A stretch of 53,687 bases of DNA from Claveliimonas acetigenes (lineage in GTDB: Bacteria > Bacillota > Clostridia > Lachnospirales > Lachnospiraceae): the NCBI RefSeq assembly GCF_025567385.1, contig NZ_JAOQJU010000020.1, positions 1 through 53,687 of the forward strand, given 5' to 3'. Position numbers and translations under genes: made by a program. Under the pieces are notes generated by a model that worked only from the letters and a program-made list of their open reading frames with translations, did not search any database and was not told the DNA's origin. Positions 1 to 9,205 of this stretch are shown in pieces; the first letter of the stretch is position 1; each line of letters begins with the position of its first letter.

Positions 1-149
1 CAACCTGCTGAGCTTTGCTCAGTTTGAAGCGGAATGGCGCTCCGTTCCTCTGGAACGGATGCGCAGTTCTTGCGGAATATGCACCCTACCTCTGATTTTA
101 TTGTCAATTCTAAATATTTTAAAATTTGCTGAATTTCATTAAAATAATA
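1..149 (+). other. Window-edge ORF tail, unidentified
   Basis: One plus-strand frame (from base 2) stays open from the window edge to a TAA at 147-149, giving about 48 residues that include RSSCGICTLP. The DNA also carries two small hairpins (CTGAG/CTCAG near 8-22 and CCGTTCC/GGAACGG near 43-59). It could be the 3' end of a gene cut by the window or plain intergenic sequence with chance openness. I do not recognise it. Confidence 0.15.
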
Positions 150-177
150 ATCTTTTTACACAAAAAAGCAAAAAGAA

Positions 178-202
178 AGAACTGTCGTAAATTAACAGTT
201 CT
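178..202 (-). terminator. Terminator of the CHAP/SLH gene
   Basis: On the minus strand AGAACTGT pairs with ACAGTTCT across a 9-nt loop and is followed by a T-rich run toward 160. It lies about 20 bp past the stop of the surface-protein gene. Confidence 0.7.
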
Positions 203-219
203 CTCTCCGGTATCTTTAT

Positions 220-786
220 TTATTTTTTGTATTTCTCCAAAAAGCGCATAATAATAATTGCGCATTCTGCACGGCTCGTATTGCCCTGCGGGTCAAGACG
301 CCAGGAGTTGTCTTCATTTTCTTTTCCTTCAATGATTCCATTTCCTACTGCCCACTTCATAGCGTCTTCTGCGAATTCTGATACCTTTCCGGCATCCGTA
401 AATTTACTGATGTCTGTCGGTTCTCCGGATTCATACTTCATATAATTCGCATAGCGGTACATCATGGTTACCATCTGCTCACGGGTAATCGGATCATTCG
501 TTCCAAAATAGCCGGAGTCTGTATATCCGGTAACAACTTTCGCCTCTGCCGCCCAGAGAACTGCCGTTGAATAGAACTGTCCATCCGGTACATCCGGGAA
601 CCTGTTCGTATAAGCTACATCCGATTTTCCTTCAATTCTGTGAAGGATGGTTGCAAACTGCGCACGTACCAGCGTTGCGTATGGAGCGAAATGTGTAGGA
701 TCTGTACCCGTCATAGTTCCTGCAAAGTAGTTGTAGTATGCTCCATCGTAGAACCAGTCACCTTCTGCCACGTCTACATATGGAAG
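220..786 (-). repeat. SLH cassette copy 1
   Basis: C-terminal three-SLH module of the CHAP protein, about 189 codons. It shares long near-identical stretches (RAQFATILHRIEGK, SGYFGTNDPITREQMV, RLDPQG) with the cassettes at 47865-48431 and 53166-53687. Confidence 0.75.
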
Positions 787-2052
787 TCCTACCGGCGTGT
801 CCGGTTCCGGCTCCGGGTCGGGAACGGGTTCCGGTTCCTTTCCTTTTTGCACGTTGAATTTCACAACATTGCTGCCACTGTAGCTAAAAGAATTGCAGCC
901 ATATACACAGACCTCATAATACCCCTCCGGAAGTGTAATTTGATAGAAAGTATCCTGCAGATTCCATACTTCCTTGTAAGTATGCATCTGTCCCGGTGAA
1001 CCTGTTTCAATATTTACATTATATGTATTCGCATTTTTCCCTTTTGTCCAACTAAATGTTGTAGGCTCGGTACTGCTTCCCGGTGTAACAGAAAGTGTAC
1101 TGGCTTCCGCCTTTGCAGCCGGATACAGAGCCATCTGCTGCGCCGCACTATTATTATAAGTCCAAATCTGCACATTCGTCCCTATAGCGCTTCCATTATT
1201 AGATACATCAAGCACGGCGTCCGAGCATTGGGGTTTCAGGATATATTCTCCACTCCACGGCCCGTATATATACCACTTCTGCGCTCCGTTGTTATCTCCC
1301 CATTTTGTACACAAACCGACATTTGTTCCCGAAGCGCTTGCCGCATTGTTTACATCTAGGACCTTAGTGCTGTCTTTACAGTTATAAATAACATATGATC
1401 CATCTGACTGCCGGACGAAATGCCACACATCGGAACCATCTGCCTGTCCCGCAGCTACCAGCTGAACATTGTTATCTACAGCGCCCAGGTGATTCCACGT
1501 ACTATTTTTTATTAAATGAGCATAAACATCATCGCCAATATTTACCGGAGTCATGGAACTGTACCATTTGGGTGCATTCCCAAGATAAACAAATCCTTTT
1601 AAGGTCTGTGTCCCGCCTGAACGGGTAGAACCTACTGTACTTGAAATTGTAATCTCTCCAATACCGCCGGTACCCAGGCAGTCTGTCCTACCACCCTCCA
1701 GCACATGCATCGTCCCATTAGAATTCACATAATCCACATATCCCACATGTCCCAAGTCTGAATCTGTCCACACGGCAAGGCAATTGGCAACCGCCGTACT
1801 ACCGACGGAATATCCTGCATTTCTCGCATTGTCATACCACTGCCCTCCATTCCCCAGACCGGGCAGGGCAATGCCGGTTCTTTCATAGGTAAGCTTCCAC
1901 GCATACCAGGTACATCTCCTGGTTGTAACGCCATTAATTGTCTGCCATTCCGGATAGGGATTGGACGCCGCCTTTGTCACCATAACATTTCCCAAAATGA
2001 TTGCCATACAAAGGCAAATCGCCAATATCCTTTTCCAAACTCTTTTTCCCAT
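220..2052 (-). CDS. Secreted CHAP-domain amidase/peptidase with ricin-type lectin and SLH anchor
   Basis: A 610-aa exported surface protein. A signal peptide covers about residues 1-29 (KR-rich start, hydrophobic stretch, cut near TKAAS). A CHAP domain follows (about 40-160) with the expected catalytic Cys47 in RRCTWYAW and His102 in LGHVGYVDYV; CHAP domains cleave peptidoglycan peptides or amide links. Residues about 170-315 look like a ricin-type beta-trefoil (repeated QxW-like units such as AQKWYIY and VLDV). A fibronectin-like stretch and a Pro/Glu linker lead to three SLH repeats (about 425-610), which bind secondary cell-wall polymer. The start has GAGGAAACATT-ATG just upstream. The gene begins only 12 bp after the carB stop, so it may be read through from carAB, although the functions are unrelated. 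Role: probably cell-wall remodelling or hydrolysis at the surface; the substrate is not known. Confidence 0.8.
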   Translation of the reverse strand: MGKRVWKRILAICLCMAIILGNVMVTKAASNPYPEWQTINGVTTRRCTWYAWKLTYERTGIALPGLGNGGQWYDNARNAGYSVGSTAVANCLAVWTDSDLGHVGYVDYVNSNGTMHVLEGGRTDCLGTGGIGEITISSTVGSTRSGGTQTLKGFVYLGNAPKWYSSMTPVNIGDDVYAHLIKNSTWNHLGAVDNNVQLVAAGQADGSDVWHFVRQSDGSYVIYNCKDSTKVLDVNNAASASGTNVGLCTKWGDNNGAQKWYIYGPWSGEYILKPQCSDAVLDVSNNGSAIGTNVQIWTYNNSAAQQMALYPAAKAEASTLSVTPGSSTEPTTFSWTKGKNANTYNVNIETGSPGQMHTYKEVWNLQDTFYQITLPEGYYEVCVYGCNSFSYSGSNVVKFNVQKGKEPEPVPDPEPEPDTPVGLPYVDVAEGDWFYDGAYYNYFAGTMTGTDPTHFAPYATLVRAQFATILHRIEGKSDVAYTNRFPDVPDGQFYSTAVLWAAEAKVVTGYTDSGYFGTNDPITREQMVTMMYRYANYMKYESGEPTDISKFTDAGKVSEFAEDAMKWAVGNGIIEGKENEDNSWRLDPQGNTSRAECAIIIMRFLEKYKK

Positions 2053-2064
2053 AATGTTTCCTCA

Positions 2065-5000
2065 CTATATTGTCGCAATATCAATCAAGGTCAGCTTCTT
2101 AATATCCGTATTCTCAAGACTGGTAATCAATGCCTTCGCCGTATCAATGGCAGTCAGCACATTTACTCCTGTCTCAATGGCATTCCTGCGGATGACAAAA
2201 CCGTCTCTGGAACGATCTGCTCCCTGCGGAGGCGTGTCAATAACCAAATCTATCTTGTGTCCCAGGATCAGATCCATCAGGTTCGGAGATTCCTGTTCGA
2301 TCTTATTTACTGCAATTGCCTTTACGCCGCCCTCTTTCAGCGCTTCTGCTGTACCTCTCGTAGCGAAAATCCGGTAGCCGATCTGTGTAAAACGACGTCC
2401 GATTTCCACTGCTTCCGGCTTGTCTTCATCCCTTACCGTCATAATCATATTCTTATGTTTAGGCAGCTGAATCCCTGCCCCAAGGAATGCCTTATAGAGC
2501 GCTTCATCAAAGGTTCTTGCAATACCCAGGCACTCACCGGTAGATTTCATCTCAGGGCCAAGGCTGATATCTGCTCCACGAATTTTTTCAAAAGAGAATA
2601 CCGGCATCTTAATTGCAAAATAATCGGCTTCCTTCTGCAGTCCCGGAGTATAGCCAAGTTCCTTAATCTTATGGCCGATGATTACTTTTGTTGCCAGCGG
2701 CACAATCGGGATACCTGTCACCTTGCTGATATATGGCACGGTACGGCTGGATCTCGGATTCACTTCAATTACGTACACTTCTTCGCCACATACGATAAAC
2801 TGGATATTAATTAATCCAATTACGTGAAGAGACCGGGCAAGCTTCTTTGTATAATCTTCGATGGTACGCTTCGTCTTCTCAGAAATACTCTGCGCCGGAT
2901 ACACAGAAATACTGTCTCCGGAATGAATTCCGGCACGCTCAATATGCTCCATGATACCCGGAATAAGGATATCCTCTCCATCGCATACCGCATCTACTTC
3001 TATTTCCTTTCCCTGCAGATACTTATCTACCAGAATCGGATGGTCTTGTGCGATTCGGTTAATGATTCCGATAAATTCATCAATATCGTGATCGTTAATT
3101 GCAATTTGCATTCCCTGGCCGCCAAGTACATAGGAAGGTCTTACCAGAACCGGATACCCCAGACGGTTCGCTACCTCCTTCGCCTCTTCCGCTGTAAATA
3201 CGGTTCCTCCTGTCGGTCTTGGAATTCCGCATTTTTCCAGGATTTCGTCAAACAATTCCCGGTCTTCCGCCGCATCTACATTTTCTGCTGATGTTCCCAG
3301 AATCGGCACGCCCATCTTCATAAGCGCCTCGGTCAGCTTAATCGCTGTCTGTCCGCCGAACTGCACCACCGCTCCATCCGGCTTTTCCAGATCTACAATG
3401 CTTTCTACATCTTCCGGTGTCAGCGGCTCAAAATATAATTTATCTGCAATATCAAAGTCTGTACTTACCGTCTCCGGATTATTATTTACAATAATCGTCT
3501 CATATCCTTCTTTGGCAAATGTCCAGGTACAATGTACAGAACAGAAGTCAAACTCAATTCCCTGGCCGATACGGATCGGACCGGAGCCAAGCACCAGAAC
3601 CTTCTTTTTATCATGGTTTTCTTCTGCTTCATTTTCACTTCCGAACACAGAATAATAATAGGGCGTCGCTGCTGCAAACTCTGCCGCACAAGTGTCTACC
3701 ATTTTATAAGAAGCGGTAATGCCATATGCGTGCCGCATGTCATGGATCTGCCGCTCTGAATTCCCGGTAAGCTTCGCAATTACATGATCCGGGAATTCCA
3801 TCCGCTTCGCTTCCTTTAAAAGTTCTTCCGAAAGCGGCGTATTCTGAAGTTTCTGCTCCATCTCAACGAGAATCGCAATCTTATCAATGAACCATAGATC
3901 AATTTTAGTAATATCATGGATTTTCTCGTAAGAAATTCCTTTCCTTATCGCCTCTGCAATCATCCAGATCCGGCGGTCATCTACAATCTCCAGCTTCTCC
4001 AGAAGTTCCTCTTCCGATAAGTCTGAGAAATCATAGGACATCAGGCTGTCTACGTGCTGCTCCAGAGAACGGATTGCCTTCATAAGCGCGCCTTCAAAGT
4101 TGTCGCAGATACTCATAACCTCTCCGGTTGCCTTCATCTGCGTCGTCAATGTACGCTTCGCACTGATGAATTTATCAAAAGGAAGCCTTGGAATCTTCAC
4201 TACACAGTAATCCAGCATAGGCTCAAAGCTTGCATAAGTCTTCTGCGTAACTGCGTTCTTAATCTCATCCAAGGTATAGCCAAGGGCAATCTTCGCGGCA
4301 ACCTTAGCAATCGGATAACCTGTCGCCTTAGATGCCAGCGCAGAAGAACGGCTGACACGGGGATTCACCTCAATTACACAATACTCAAAAGTTTCCGGAT
4401 GAAGCGCATACTGTACGTTACATCCGCCGGTAATGTTCAGCTCACTGATAATATTCAGTGCGGAAGTCCGAAGCATCTGATATTCCTTATCCCCCAGCGT
4501 CTGGGATGGTGCGACAACAATACTGTCTCCCGTATGAACCCCTACCGGATCAATATTTTCCATATTACATACAGTAATACAATTTCCATTACTGTCACGC
4601 ATCACTTCGTACTCGATTTCTTTCCATCCTGCGATACAGCGCTCGACCAGAACCTGTCCCACACGGGAAAGACGCAGACCGTTTTCCAGGATTTCCATTA
4701 ACTGCCCCCGGTTATGGGCAATTCCGCCGCCGCTTCCGCCAAGGGTATAGGCAGGACGCAAAACCACCGGATAGCCAATACTCTCAGCAAAAGTGATTCC
4801 ATCTTCTACATTCTCCACCACCAAGGATGCAGCACAAGGCTCGCCAATCTTCTCCATCGTCTTCTTGAACTCCAGACGGTCTTCTGCCTTCTTAATCGTC
4901 TCCGAAGTCGTTCCGATCAGCCGGACGTGATTCTCTTTTAAAAATCCTCTTTCATCCAGTTCCATTGCCAGATTCAGCGCCGCCTGGCCGCCAAGGGTCG

Positions 5001-5262
5001 GCAGCACACTGTCCGGCCGTTCCTTCAGAATAAGCTGCTCCACCACTTCTACCGTCAATGGCTCAATATAAACACGGTCTGCAATATCCTTATCCGTCAT
5101 AATGGTTGCCGGATTGGAATTGAGAAGGACAACTTCCAGGCCTTCCTCCTTCAAGGAACGACATGCCTGTGTTCCTGCATAATCAAATTCCGCCGCCTGA
5201 CCGATAACGATAGGACCGGAACCAATCACCAATACTTTCTTGATTTCTTTATTCCTAGGCAT
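2065..5262 (-). CDS. carB: Carbamoyl-phosphate synthase large subunit
   Basis: 1065 aa, the full family length. It makes carbamoyl phosphate from bicarbonate, ATP and the ammonia delivered by CarA, feeding arginine and pyrimidine synthesis in the cytoplasm. The two homologous ATP-grasp halves are visible: each begins with a nucleotide-fold motif (KVLVIGSGPIVIGQAAEFDY near residue 9 and KKVLVLGSGPIRIGQGIEFD near 555). Each half also has a conserved EVNPR motif (residues about 300 and 840). The C-terminal MGS-like allosteric domain (about 935-1065) is present. The start codon overlaps the carA stop by one base (TAATG), indicating translational coupling. Confidence 0.97.
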   Translation of the reverse strand: MPRNKEIKKVLVIGSGPIVIGQAAEFDYAGTQACRSLKEEGLEVVLLNSNPATIMTDKDIADRVYIEPLTVEVVEQLILKERPDSVLPTLGGQAALNLAMELDERGFLKENHVRLIGTTSETIKKAEDRLEFKKTMEKIGEPCAASLVVENVEDGITFAESIGYPVVLRPAYTLGGSGGGIAHNRGQLMEILENGLRLSRVGQVLVERCIAGWKEIEYEVMRDSNGNCITVCNMENIDPVGVHTGDSIVVAPSQTLGDKEYQMLRTSALNIISELNITGGCNVQYALHPETFEYCVIEVNPRVSRSSALASKATGYPIAKVAAKIALGYTLDEIKNAVTQKTYASFEPMLDYCVVKIPRLPFDKFISAKRTLTTQMKATGEVMSICDNFEGALMKAIRSLEQHVDSLMSYDFSDLSEEELLEKLEIVDDRRIWMIAEAIRKGISYEKIHDITKIDLWFIDKIAILVEMEQKLQNTPLSEELLKEAKRMEFPDHVIAKLTGNSERQIHDMRHAYGITASYKMVDTCAAEFAAATPYYYSVFGSENEAEENHDKKKVLVLGSGPIRIGQGIEFDFCSVHCTWTFAKEGYETIIVNNNPETVSTDFDIADKLYFEPLTPEDVESIVDLEKPDGAVVQFGGQTAIKLTEALMKMGVPILGTSAENVDAAEDRELFDEILEKCGIPRPTGGTVFTAEEAKEVANRLGYPVLVRPSYVLGGQGMQIAINDHDIDEFIGIINRIAQDHPILVDKYLQGKEIEVDAVCDGEDILIPGIMEHIERAGIHSGDSISVYPAQSISEKTKRTIEDYTKKLARSLHVIGLINIQFIVCGEEVYVIEVNPRSSRTVPYISKVTGIPIVPLATKVIIGHKIKELGYTPGLQKEADYFAIKMPVFSFEKIRGADISLGPEMKSTGECLGIARTFDEALYKAFLGAGIQLPKHKNMIMTVRDEDKPEAVEIGRRFTQIGYRIFATRGTAEALKEGGVKAIAVNKIEQESPNLMDLILGHKIDLVIDTPPQGADRSRDGFVIRRNAIETGVNVLTAIDTAKALITSLENTDIKKLTLIDIATI

Positions 5263-6332
5263 TATTTAGCTCCTTTCATCATATCCATAAATCTGTCAAA
5301 CAAGTAACCTGAATCCTGTGGTCCCGGACATGCTTCCGGATGGAACTGCACCGTAAAAATATTTTTCCCCACATAGGAAAGACCTTCGTTCGTTCCGTCG
5401 TTCACATTTACAAACGCTTCTCTTGCTACTGCCGGATCCATGCTGGCTCCATCTACCGCATACCCATGGTTCTGTGAAGAAATATAAACGCGGTTATTGC
5501 TTAAATCCTTCACAGGATGATTTCCACCCCGGTGTCCATATTTTAACTTATAAGTCTTACCGCCATTGGCAAGAGCCATCAGCTGATGTCCCAAGCAGAT
5601 CGCAAAAATGGGAATATTCGTGTCATATAATTTCTTGATTTCTTTGATGATAGATACGCATGTTTCCGGATCACCAGGCCCATTCGATAACATAATTCCG
5701 TCCGGATCTGATGCAATGACTTCTTCGGCGGCTGTGTGTGCCGGATAAACGGTAACTTCACACCCTCTTTGATTTAAAGATTTGGCAATGTTATTCTTTG
5801 CTCCAAAATCCATCAGCGCAACTCTTGGCCCATTGCCTTCTAAGACATATTTTTCTTCACAAGTCACTTTTGATACCACATCTCCGACTTTATATGCCTG
5901 AAGTTTTGGCAGAATTTCTTCCAGATTGTAATTCTCATTTGTGGTAATCATACCATTCATCGTACCCTTTTCCCTCAATATCTTTGTAAGAGCACGGGTA
6001 TCGATCCCCGCAATTCCCGGAATATCCTGCTTTTTTAGAAAATCCTGAATCGTACCTTCACACCGGAAATTACTCGGCATCCTGGACAATTCTCTTACAA
6101 TATATCCATCCGGCCAAGCTTTTTTGGATTCCATATCCGGTGTAATTCCATAATTACCAATTAACGGATAAGTCATAACCACAGCCTGTCCGGCATAAGA
6201 AGGGTCAGTCAACACCTCTAAATATCCTGTCATTGAGGTGTTAAAAACAATTTCACTAATCATATCCTTTTCTGAACCAATACTGGTTCCGGAAAAAACA
6301 GTCCCGTCTTCTAGTATTAGAAATGCTCTCAT
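5262..6332 (-). CDS. carA: Carbamoyl-phosphate synthase small (glutaminase) subunit
   Basis: 356 aa. This is the glutamine amidotransferase subunit; it releases ammonia from glutamine and channels it to CarB. The N-terminal CPSase small-chain domain covers about 1-150 and the class-I GATase domain about 170-355. The triad is visible: Cys246 in FAICLGHQ and His331/Glu333 in QFHPEA. The start has AAGGTGAATAT-ATG upstream. It is the first full gene of the carAB operon and is preceded by a sigma-A promoter, a leader ORF and an attenuator-like hairpin. Confidence 0.97.
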   Translation of the reverse strand: MRAFLILEDGTVFSGTSIGSEKDMISEIVFNTSMTGYLEVLTDPSYAGQAVVMTYPLIGNYGITPDMESKKAWPDGYIVRELSRMPSNFRCEGTIQDFLKKQDIPGIAGIDTRALTKILREKGTMNGMITTNENYNLEEILPKLQAYKVGDVVSKVTCEEKYVLEGNGPRVALMDFGAKNNIAKSLNQRGCEVTVYPAHTAAEEVIASDPDGIMLSNGPGDPETCVSIIKEIKKLYDTNIPIFAICLGHQLMALANGGKTYKLKYGHRGGNHPVKDLSNNRVYISSQNHGYAVDGASMDPAVAREAFVNVNDGTNEGLSYVGKNIFTVQFHPEACPGPQDSGYLFDRFMDMMKGAK

Positions 6333-6349
6333 ATATTCACCTTATCCCT

Positions 6350-6424
6350 TCAATAAATTTCCTTAAAAAAGGCAGTATGTGCTCCCACAACTGCCCCTTT
6401 GCATTTACATTCCTCGCAATTCAT
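6350..6424 (-). CDS. Putative 24-aa leader ORF upstream of carA
   Basis: An ATG begins about 13 nt after the predicted transcription start of the carA promoter and runs 24 codons to a TGA, 17 nt before the carA start. The peptide begins MNCEECKCKG, with three cysteines in a CxxCxC pattern. The reading frame passes straight through the terminator-like hairpin at 6365-6395. The ribosome-binding site (GTGGAG) is only two bases from the ATG, which is a weak point. The layout resembles the pyrL leader of enteric pyrBI, where translation prevents termination. It could also be a chance ORF or a tiny metal-binding protein. Confidence 0.35.
   Translation of the reverse strand: MNCEECKCKGAVVGAHTAFFKEIY
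6365..6395 (-). terminator. Attenuator-like hairpin in the carAB leader
   Basis: On the minus strand GGCAGT-TGTG pairs with CACA-T-ACTGCC (6 + 4 bp, one bulged T, loop GGAG), followed at once by six Ts. It has the form of an intrinsic terminator, but it lies between the carA promoter and carA, so it is likely conditional. No PyrR-binding-loop consensus was seen. Confidence 0.6.
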
Positions 6425-6443
6425 GTCTCCACAAATTGAAATG

Positions 6444-6472
6444 ATTATACTACATTTTGGTATAATTTACAA
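6444..6472 (-). promoter_or_regulatory. Sigma-A promoter of carAB
   Basis: TTGTAA (6467-6472) and TATAAT (6444-6449) on the minus strand with a 17-bp spacer. The start point is expected near 6437. Confidence 0.75.
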
Positions 6473-6505
6473 CTGCAAATCTATATTTTCCATGCACAGA
6501 CTTTC

Positions 6506-7777
6506 TTATTCATACTTCCAGTAAATTGTAATTTTACAAAGCTCCGGATTGTCCTGATAATAATACTCCGCCTGCATAAGTCCGTACATCCTGCAAAGGT
6601 TCTGTGCCGCCCGCCCCACCAGGTCGTTAAGCACCCCGTCTTTCGCCTGCTCATATACCTCTTCAGATGCAAATTTTAAAGTCACCGGGTTTCCCTTACT
6701 TCCAATCACTTCATTCATGGCGTTCAGGATAGTTTCTTCATCATAAGAATCATAATACATGCCATTTACCACGTAATAATTCCACTTTATATTCGTGCAA
6801 GCAGGGACTTCTATCCCATCATCCAGAGTATGAGTTTTAAATATCTCACTGTCTCCACAGCACATATAATCATAATTAATATTCTCCCACTCCGGTACAT
6901 CCGTTCCTTCCGCCTGCCTGTATACCGGATCACCCCATGTGGTATCTACATAGTAATATTCTCCCTCGCACCGAACCAGGTTCCAGGCATGTGACCCGCT
7001 GCCTTCCACCGTACCAGTCACGTAAGTACAGAACACTCCCAACTGTTCCAGAAGGTACTGGGTTGCCCTGGCATACCCGGCGCAGACTGAGCGTCCGCCT
7101 ACAAACACGCTGTATATATTCTGGTTCTCTGCTGCTGTCTCATCATACTCTACTGTATCCACAATATACTCATATACATATAATATCTTCTCGTAATCAG
7201 AAGCTGCATAAGAAATCCCTTCCAGACATTCATTCACCTTCGCTTCAATCTGCGCTCTTCGCTGCTGCCGCTCCTGGGGCGTCCCCGCATAAACCGGTGT
7301 AAGAATTGTATATCCTTCATTCCGATAAGCCGATGCACTTCCGCTCCCATCACACCAGAACAGTTCCGGAAAGTCCTTTATAATATATAGAAACAATTGG
7401 TTGACCCGGTCCGCATCACTGCTGTGTACATATATTTCCTCCGCTTCATCCTTCACTCCCTGAAGAATCTCCTTATAACAGCTTTTTTCATTTTCAGAAA
7501 GCTGCTGATAATAAAATTTATCCTCAAGGCTTCCCTCATGGACAGTCACCTTCTGAAATGGCACTGTCTCCTGTTCCTCCTTCACCTCTGACTGCTCTGT
7601 TATTTCCTGTGTCCACGGAAGCTTTTGTATCCACGCTTCCATCTGCCCCCAGGGAATTCTGCTAATCCAGGACATTCCCTGTATCCCGATAAGCAGTACA
7701 CAGCCAATTGCCAATATAATACTCAAAAAAGCGGTCACACAGCCCCGCTGCTTTCTGCCGTTCTGCCGTCTTCCCAC
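6506..7777 (-). CDS. Membrane-anchored transglutaminase-like protein
   Basis: 423 aa from a GTG start that has AAGGAG six bases upstream; an upstream in-frame start at 7843 has no visible ribosome-binding site. One membrane segment lies at about residues 15-34, after a Lys/Arg-rich N-terminus, so the rest is probably extracytoplasmic. The transglutaminase/protease core has the Cys-His-Asp triad: Cys232 in SVCAGYA, His263 in SHAWN and Asp278 in VDTTWGD. Proteins of this type act as cysteine proteases or cross-linking enzymes; the substrate is unknown. It is divergent from the SleC-like gene, with 120 bp between. No partner gene gives a clearer role. Confidence 0.75.
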   Translation of the reverse strand: MGRRQNGRKQRGCVTAFLSIILAIGCVLLIGIQGMSWISRIPWGQMEAWIQKLPWTQEITEQSEVKEEQETVPFQKVTVHEGSLEDKFYYQQLSENEKSCYKEILQGVKDEAEEIYVHSSDADRVNQLFLYIIKDFPELFWCDGSGSASAYRNEGYTILTPVYAGTPQERQQRRAQIEAKVNECLEGISYAASDYEKILYVYEYIVDTVEYDETAAENQNIYSVFVGGRSVCAGYARATQYLLEQLGVFCTYVTGTVEGSGSHAWNLVRCEGEYYYVDTTWGDPVYRQAEGTDVPEWENINYDYMCCGDSEIFKTHTLDDGIEVPACTNIKWNYYVVNGMYYDSYDEETILNAMNEVIGSKGNPVTLKFASEEVYEQAKDGVLNDLVGRAAQNLCRMYGLMQAEYYYQDNPELCKITIYWKYE

Positions 7778-7897
7778 ATCTGTCTCCTTTTCCAATTTAA
7801 TAATACCGCTGCTTTCATTATATGTAATATATCCCATTTTCACAATATAAATTTCACAGCATACAATAATTGTAATAGAAATCTACGAGGTCACTAT

Positions 7898-9163
7898 ATG
7901 AATGCAACCAATCCTTCTCTCCGGGATACTCCGGACAAAGGGCGCCTGCAGATTAATATTGTTTCGGAGATAACCGCTTTCCCTGTTGCAGACGCAACCA
8001 TCAACATTTCTTACACCGGCGTTCCGGAAAGCCAGTTGGAACAGCTCACCACTGACAGCTCCGGTCAGACAGAAACCATCGAATTGGACGCCCCTCCTTT
8101 AGAGTACAGTCTAAATCCCGAAAATGAAATACAGCCTTACGCCGAGTATACGCTTCAGATCTCTGCTCCCGGCTTTGAACCTGTCACAATCGCCGGAACG
8201 GAAATCCTCTCAGACGTTACCGCCTTACAAAATGTACAGCTCCGCCCTTCGGATGAAACCGGCATGGATGAGGAAACCTTTGTAATCCCTGCGCATACTC
8301 TATATGGAAATTACCCGGAAAAAATCCCGGAAGATGAGATTAAGCCGACACGGGAAACAGGTGAAATCGTTCTAAGCCGCGTAGTTGTCCCGGAATACAT
8401 CGTAGTACATGACGGCAGCCCCCGTGACAGCACGGCGCAGAATTACTACGTCAAATATAAGGATTATATCAAAAATGTGGCGTCCAGTGAGATTTACGCC
8501 ACCTGGCCAGCCGACACGATCCGGGCAAATGTCCTTGCCATCATGTCCTTTACCTTAAACCGGGTATATACGGAATGGTACAGGAACCAGGGCTATGATT
8601 TCACCATCACTTCCTCTACTGCCTTTGACCATAAATGGATACCGGAACGGAATTTCTATGACACCATTTCTGTCATCGTAGACGAACTGTTCGCTTCCTA
8701 CCTGTCACGTCCGAATGTCCGTCAGCCTATCCTCACCCAGTATTGCGACGGCAGACGAGTGCAATGCCCGAACTGGATGACCCAGTGGGGATCCATGTCC
8801 CTGGGAGAACAAGGCTATACGCCCATCGAAATCCTGCGCTACTATTATGGCGATGATATGTACATCAACACCGCCGAGGCAATCTCCGGCATTCCTTCTT
8901 CCTGGCCGGGATATAACCTGGAGCGGGGTTCCACCGGGCAAAAGGTGCTTCAGATGCAGGAGCAGCTAAATGTTATTGCCGGAGCATACCCTGCCATTCC
9001 GAAAATCACCGCTGATGGAATCTATGGTCCTGCAACAGAAGCATCTGTAAGAAAATTTCAATCTGTTTTCGGGCTTCCGCAAACCGGAATCACAGACTAT
9101 AAAACCTGGTATAAAATATCTGAAATATATGTAGGAGTCTCAAGAATCGCAGAACTGGTATAA
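7898..9163 (+). CDS. SleC-like spore cortex-lytic protein with peptidoglycan-binding domain
   Basis: 421 aa from the ATG at 7898, preceded by ACGAGG; the open frame extends upstream without a good start. The N-terminal part (about 15-110) looks like a beta-sandwich. The middle (about 165-330) resembles the SpoIID-type region of clostridial SleC (VASSEIYATWP, TIRANVLAIMSFTLNRVYTEWY). The C-terminus (about 345-415) is a peptidoglycan-binding_1 domain (GSTGQKVLQMQEQLN, DGIYGPATEASVRKFQ). SleC degrades spore cortex during germination after activation by Csp proteases. There is no N-terminal signal peptide, and no csp gene is in the window. A sigma-E-like -10 (CATACAAT, 7860-7867) lies upstream, but no good -35 was found. 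Assignment to SleC rather than another cell-wall lytic paralogue is an inference. Confidence 0.7.
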   Translation: MNATNPSLRDTPDKGRLQINIVSEITAFPVADATINISYTGVPESQLEQLTTDSSGQTETIELDAPPLEYSLNPENEIQPYAEYTLQISAPGFEPVTIAGTEILSDVTALQNVQLRPSDETGMDEETFVIPAHTLYGNYPEKIPEDEIKPTRETGEIVLSRVVVPEYIVVHDGSPRDSTAQNYYVKYKDYIKNVASSEIYATWPADTIRANVLAIMSFTLNRVYTEWYRNQGYDFTITSSTAFDHKWIPERNFYDTISVIVDELFASYLSRPNVRQPILTQYCDGRRVQCPNWMTQWGSMSLGEQGYTPIEILRYYYGDDMYINTAEAISGIPSSWPGYNLERGSTGQKVLQMQEQLNVIAGAYPAIPKITADGIYGPATEASVRKFQSVFGLPQTGITDYKTWYKISEIYVGVSRIAELV

Positions 9164-9205
9164 CCAGGCATTTGTCCTGATAAAGGAAGAATGGGAAAAG
9201 GTTTC

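Noticed and set aside
2257..4941. Plus-strand ORFs of 75-215 codons opposite carB, and similar ones opposite other genes.
   Set aside because: They lie antisense to well-conserved genes, lack ribosome-binding sites and family motifs, and are shadows of the coding strand.
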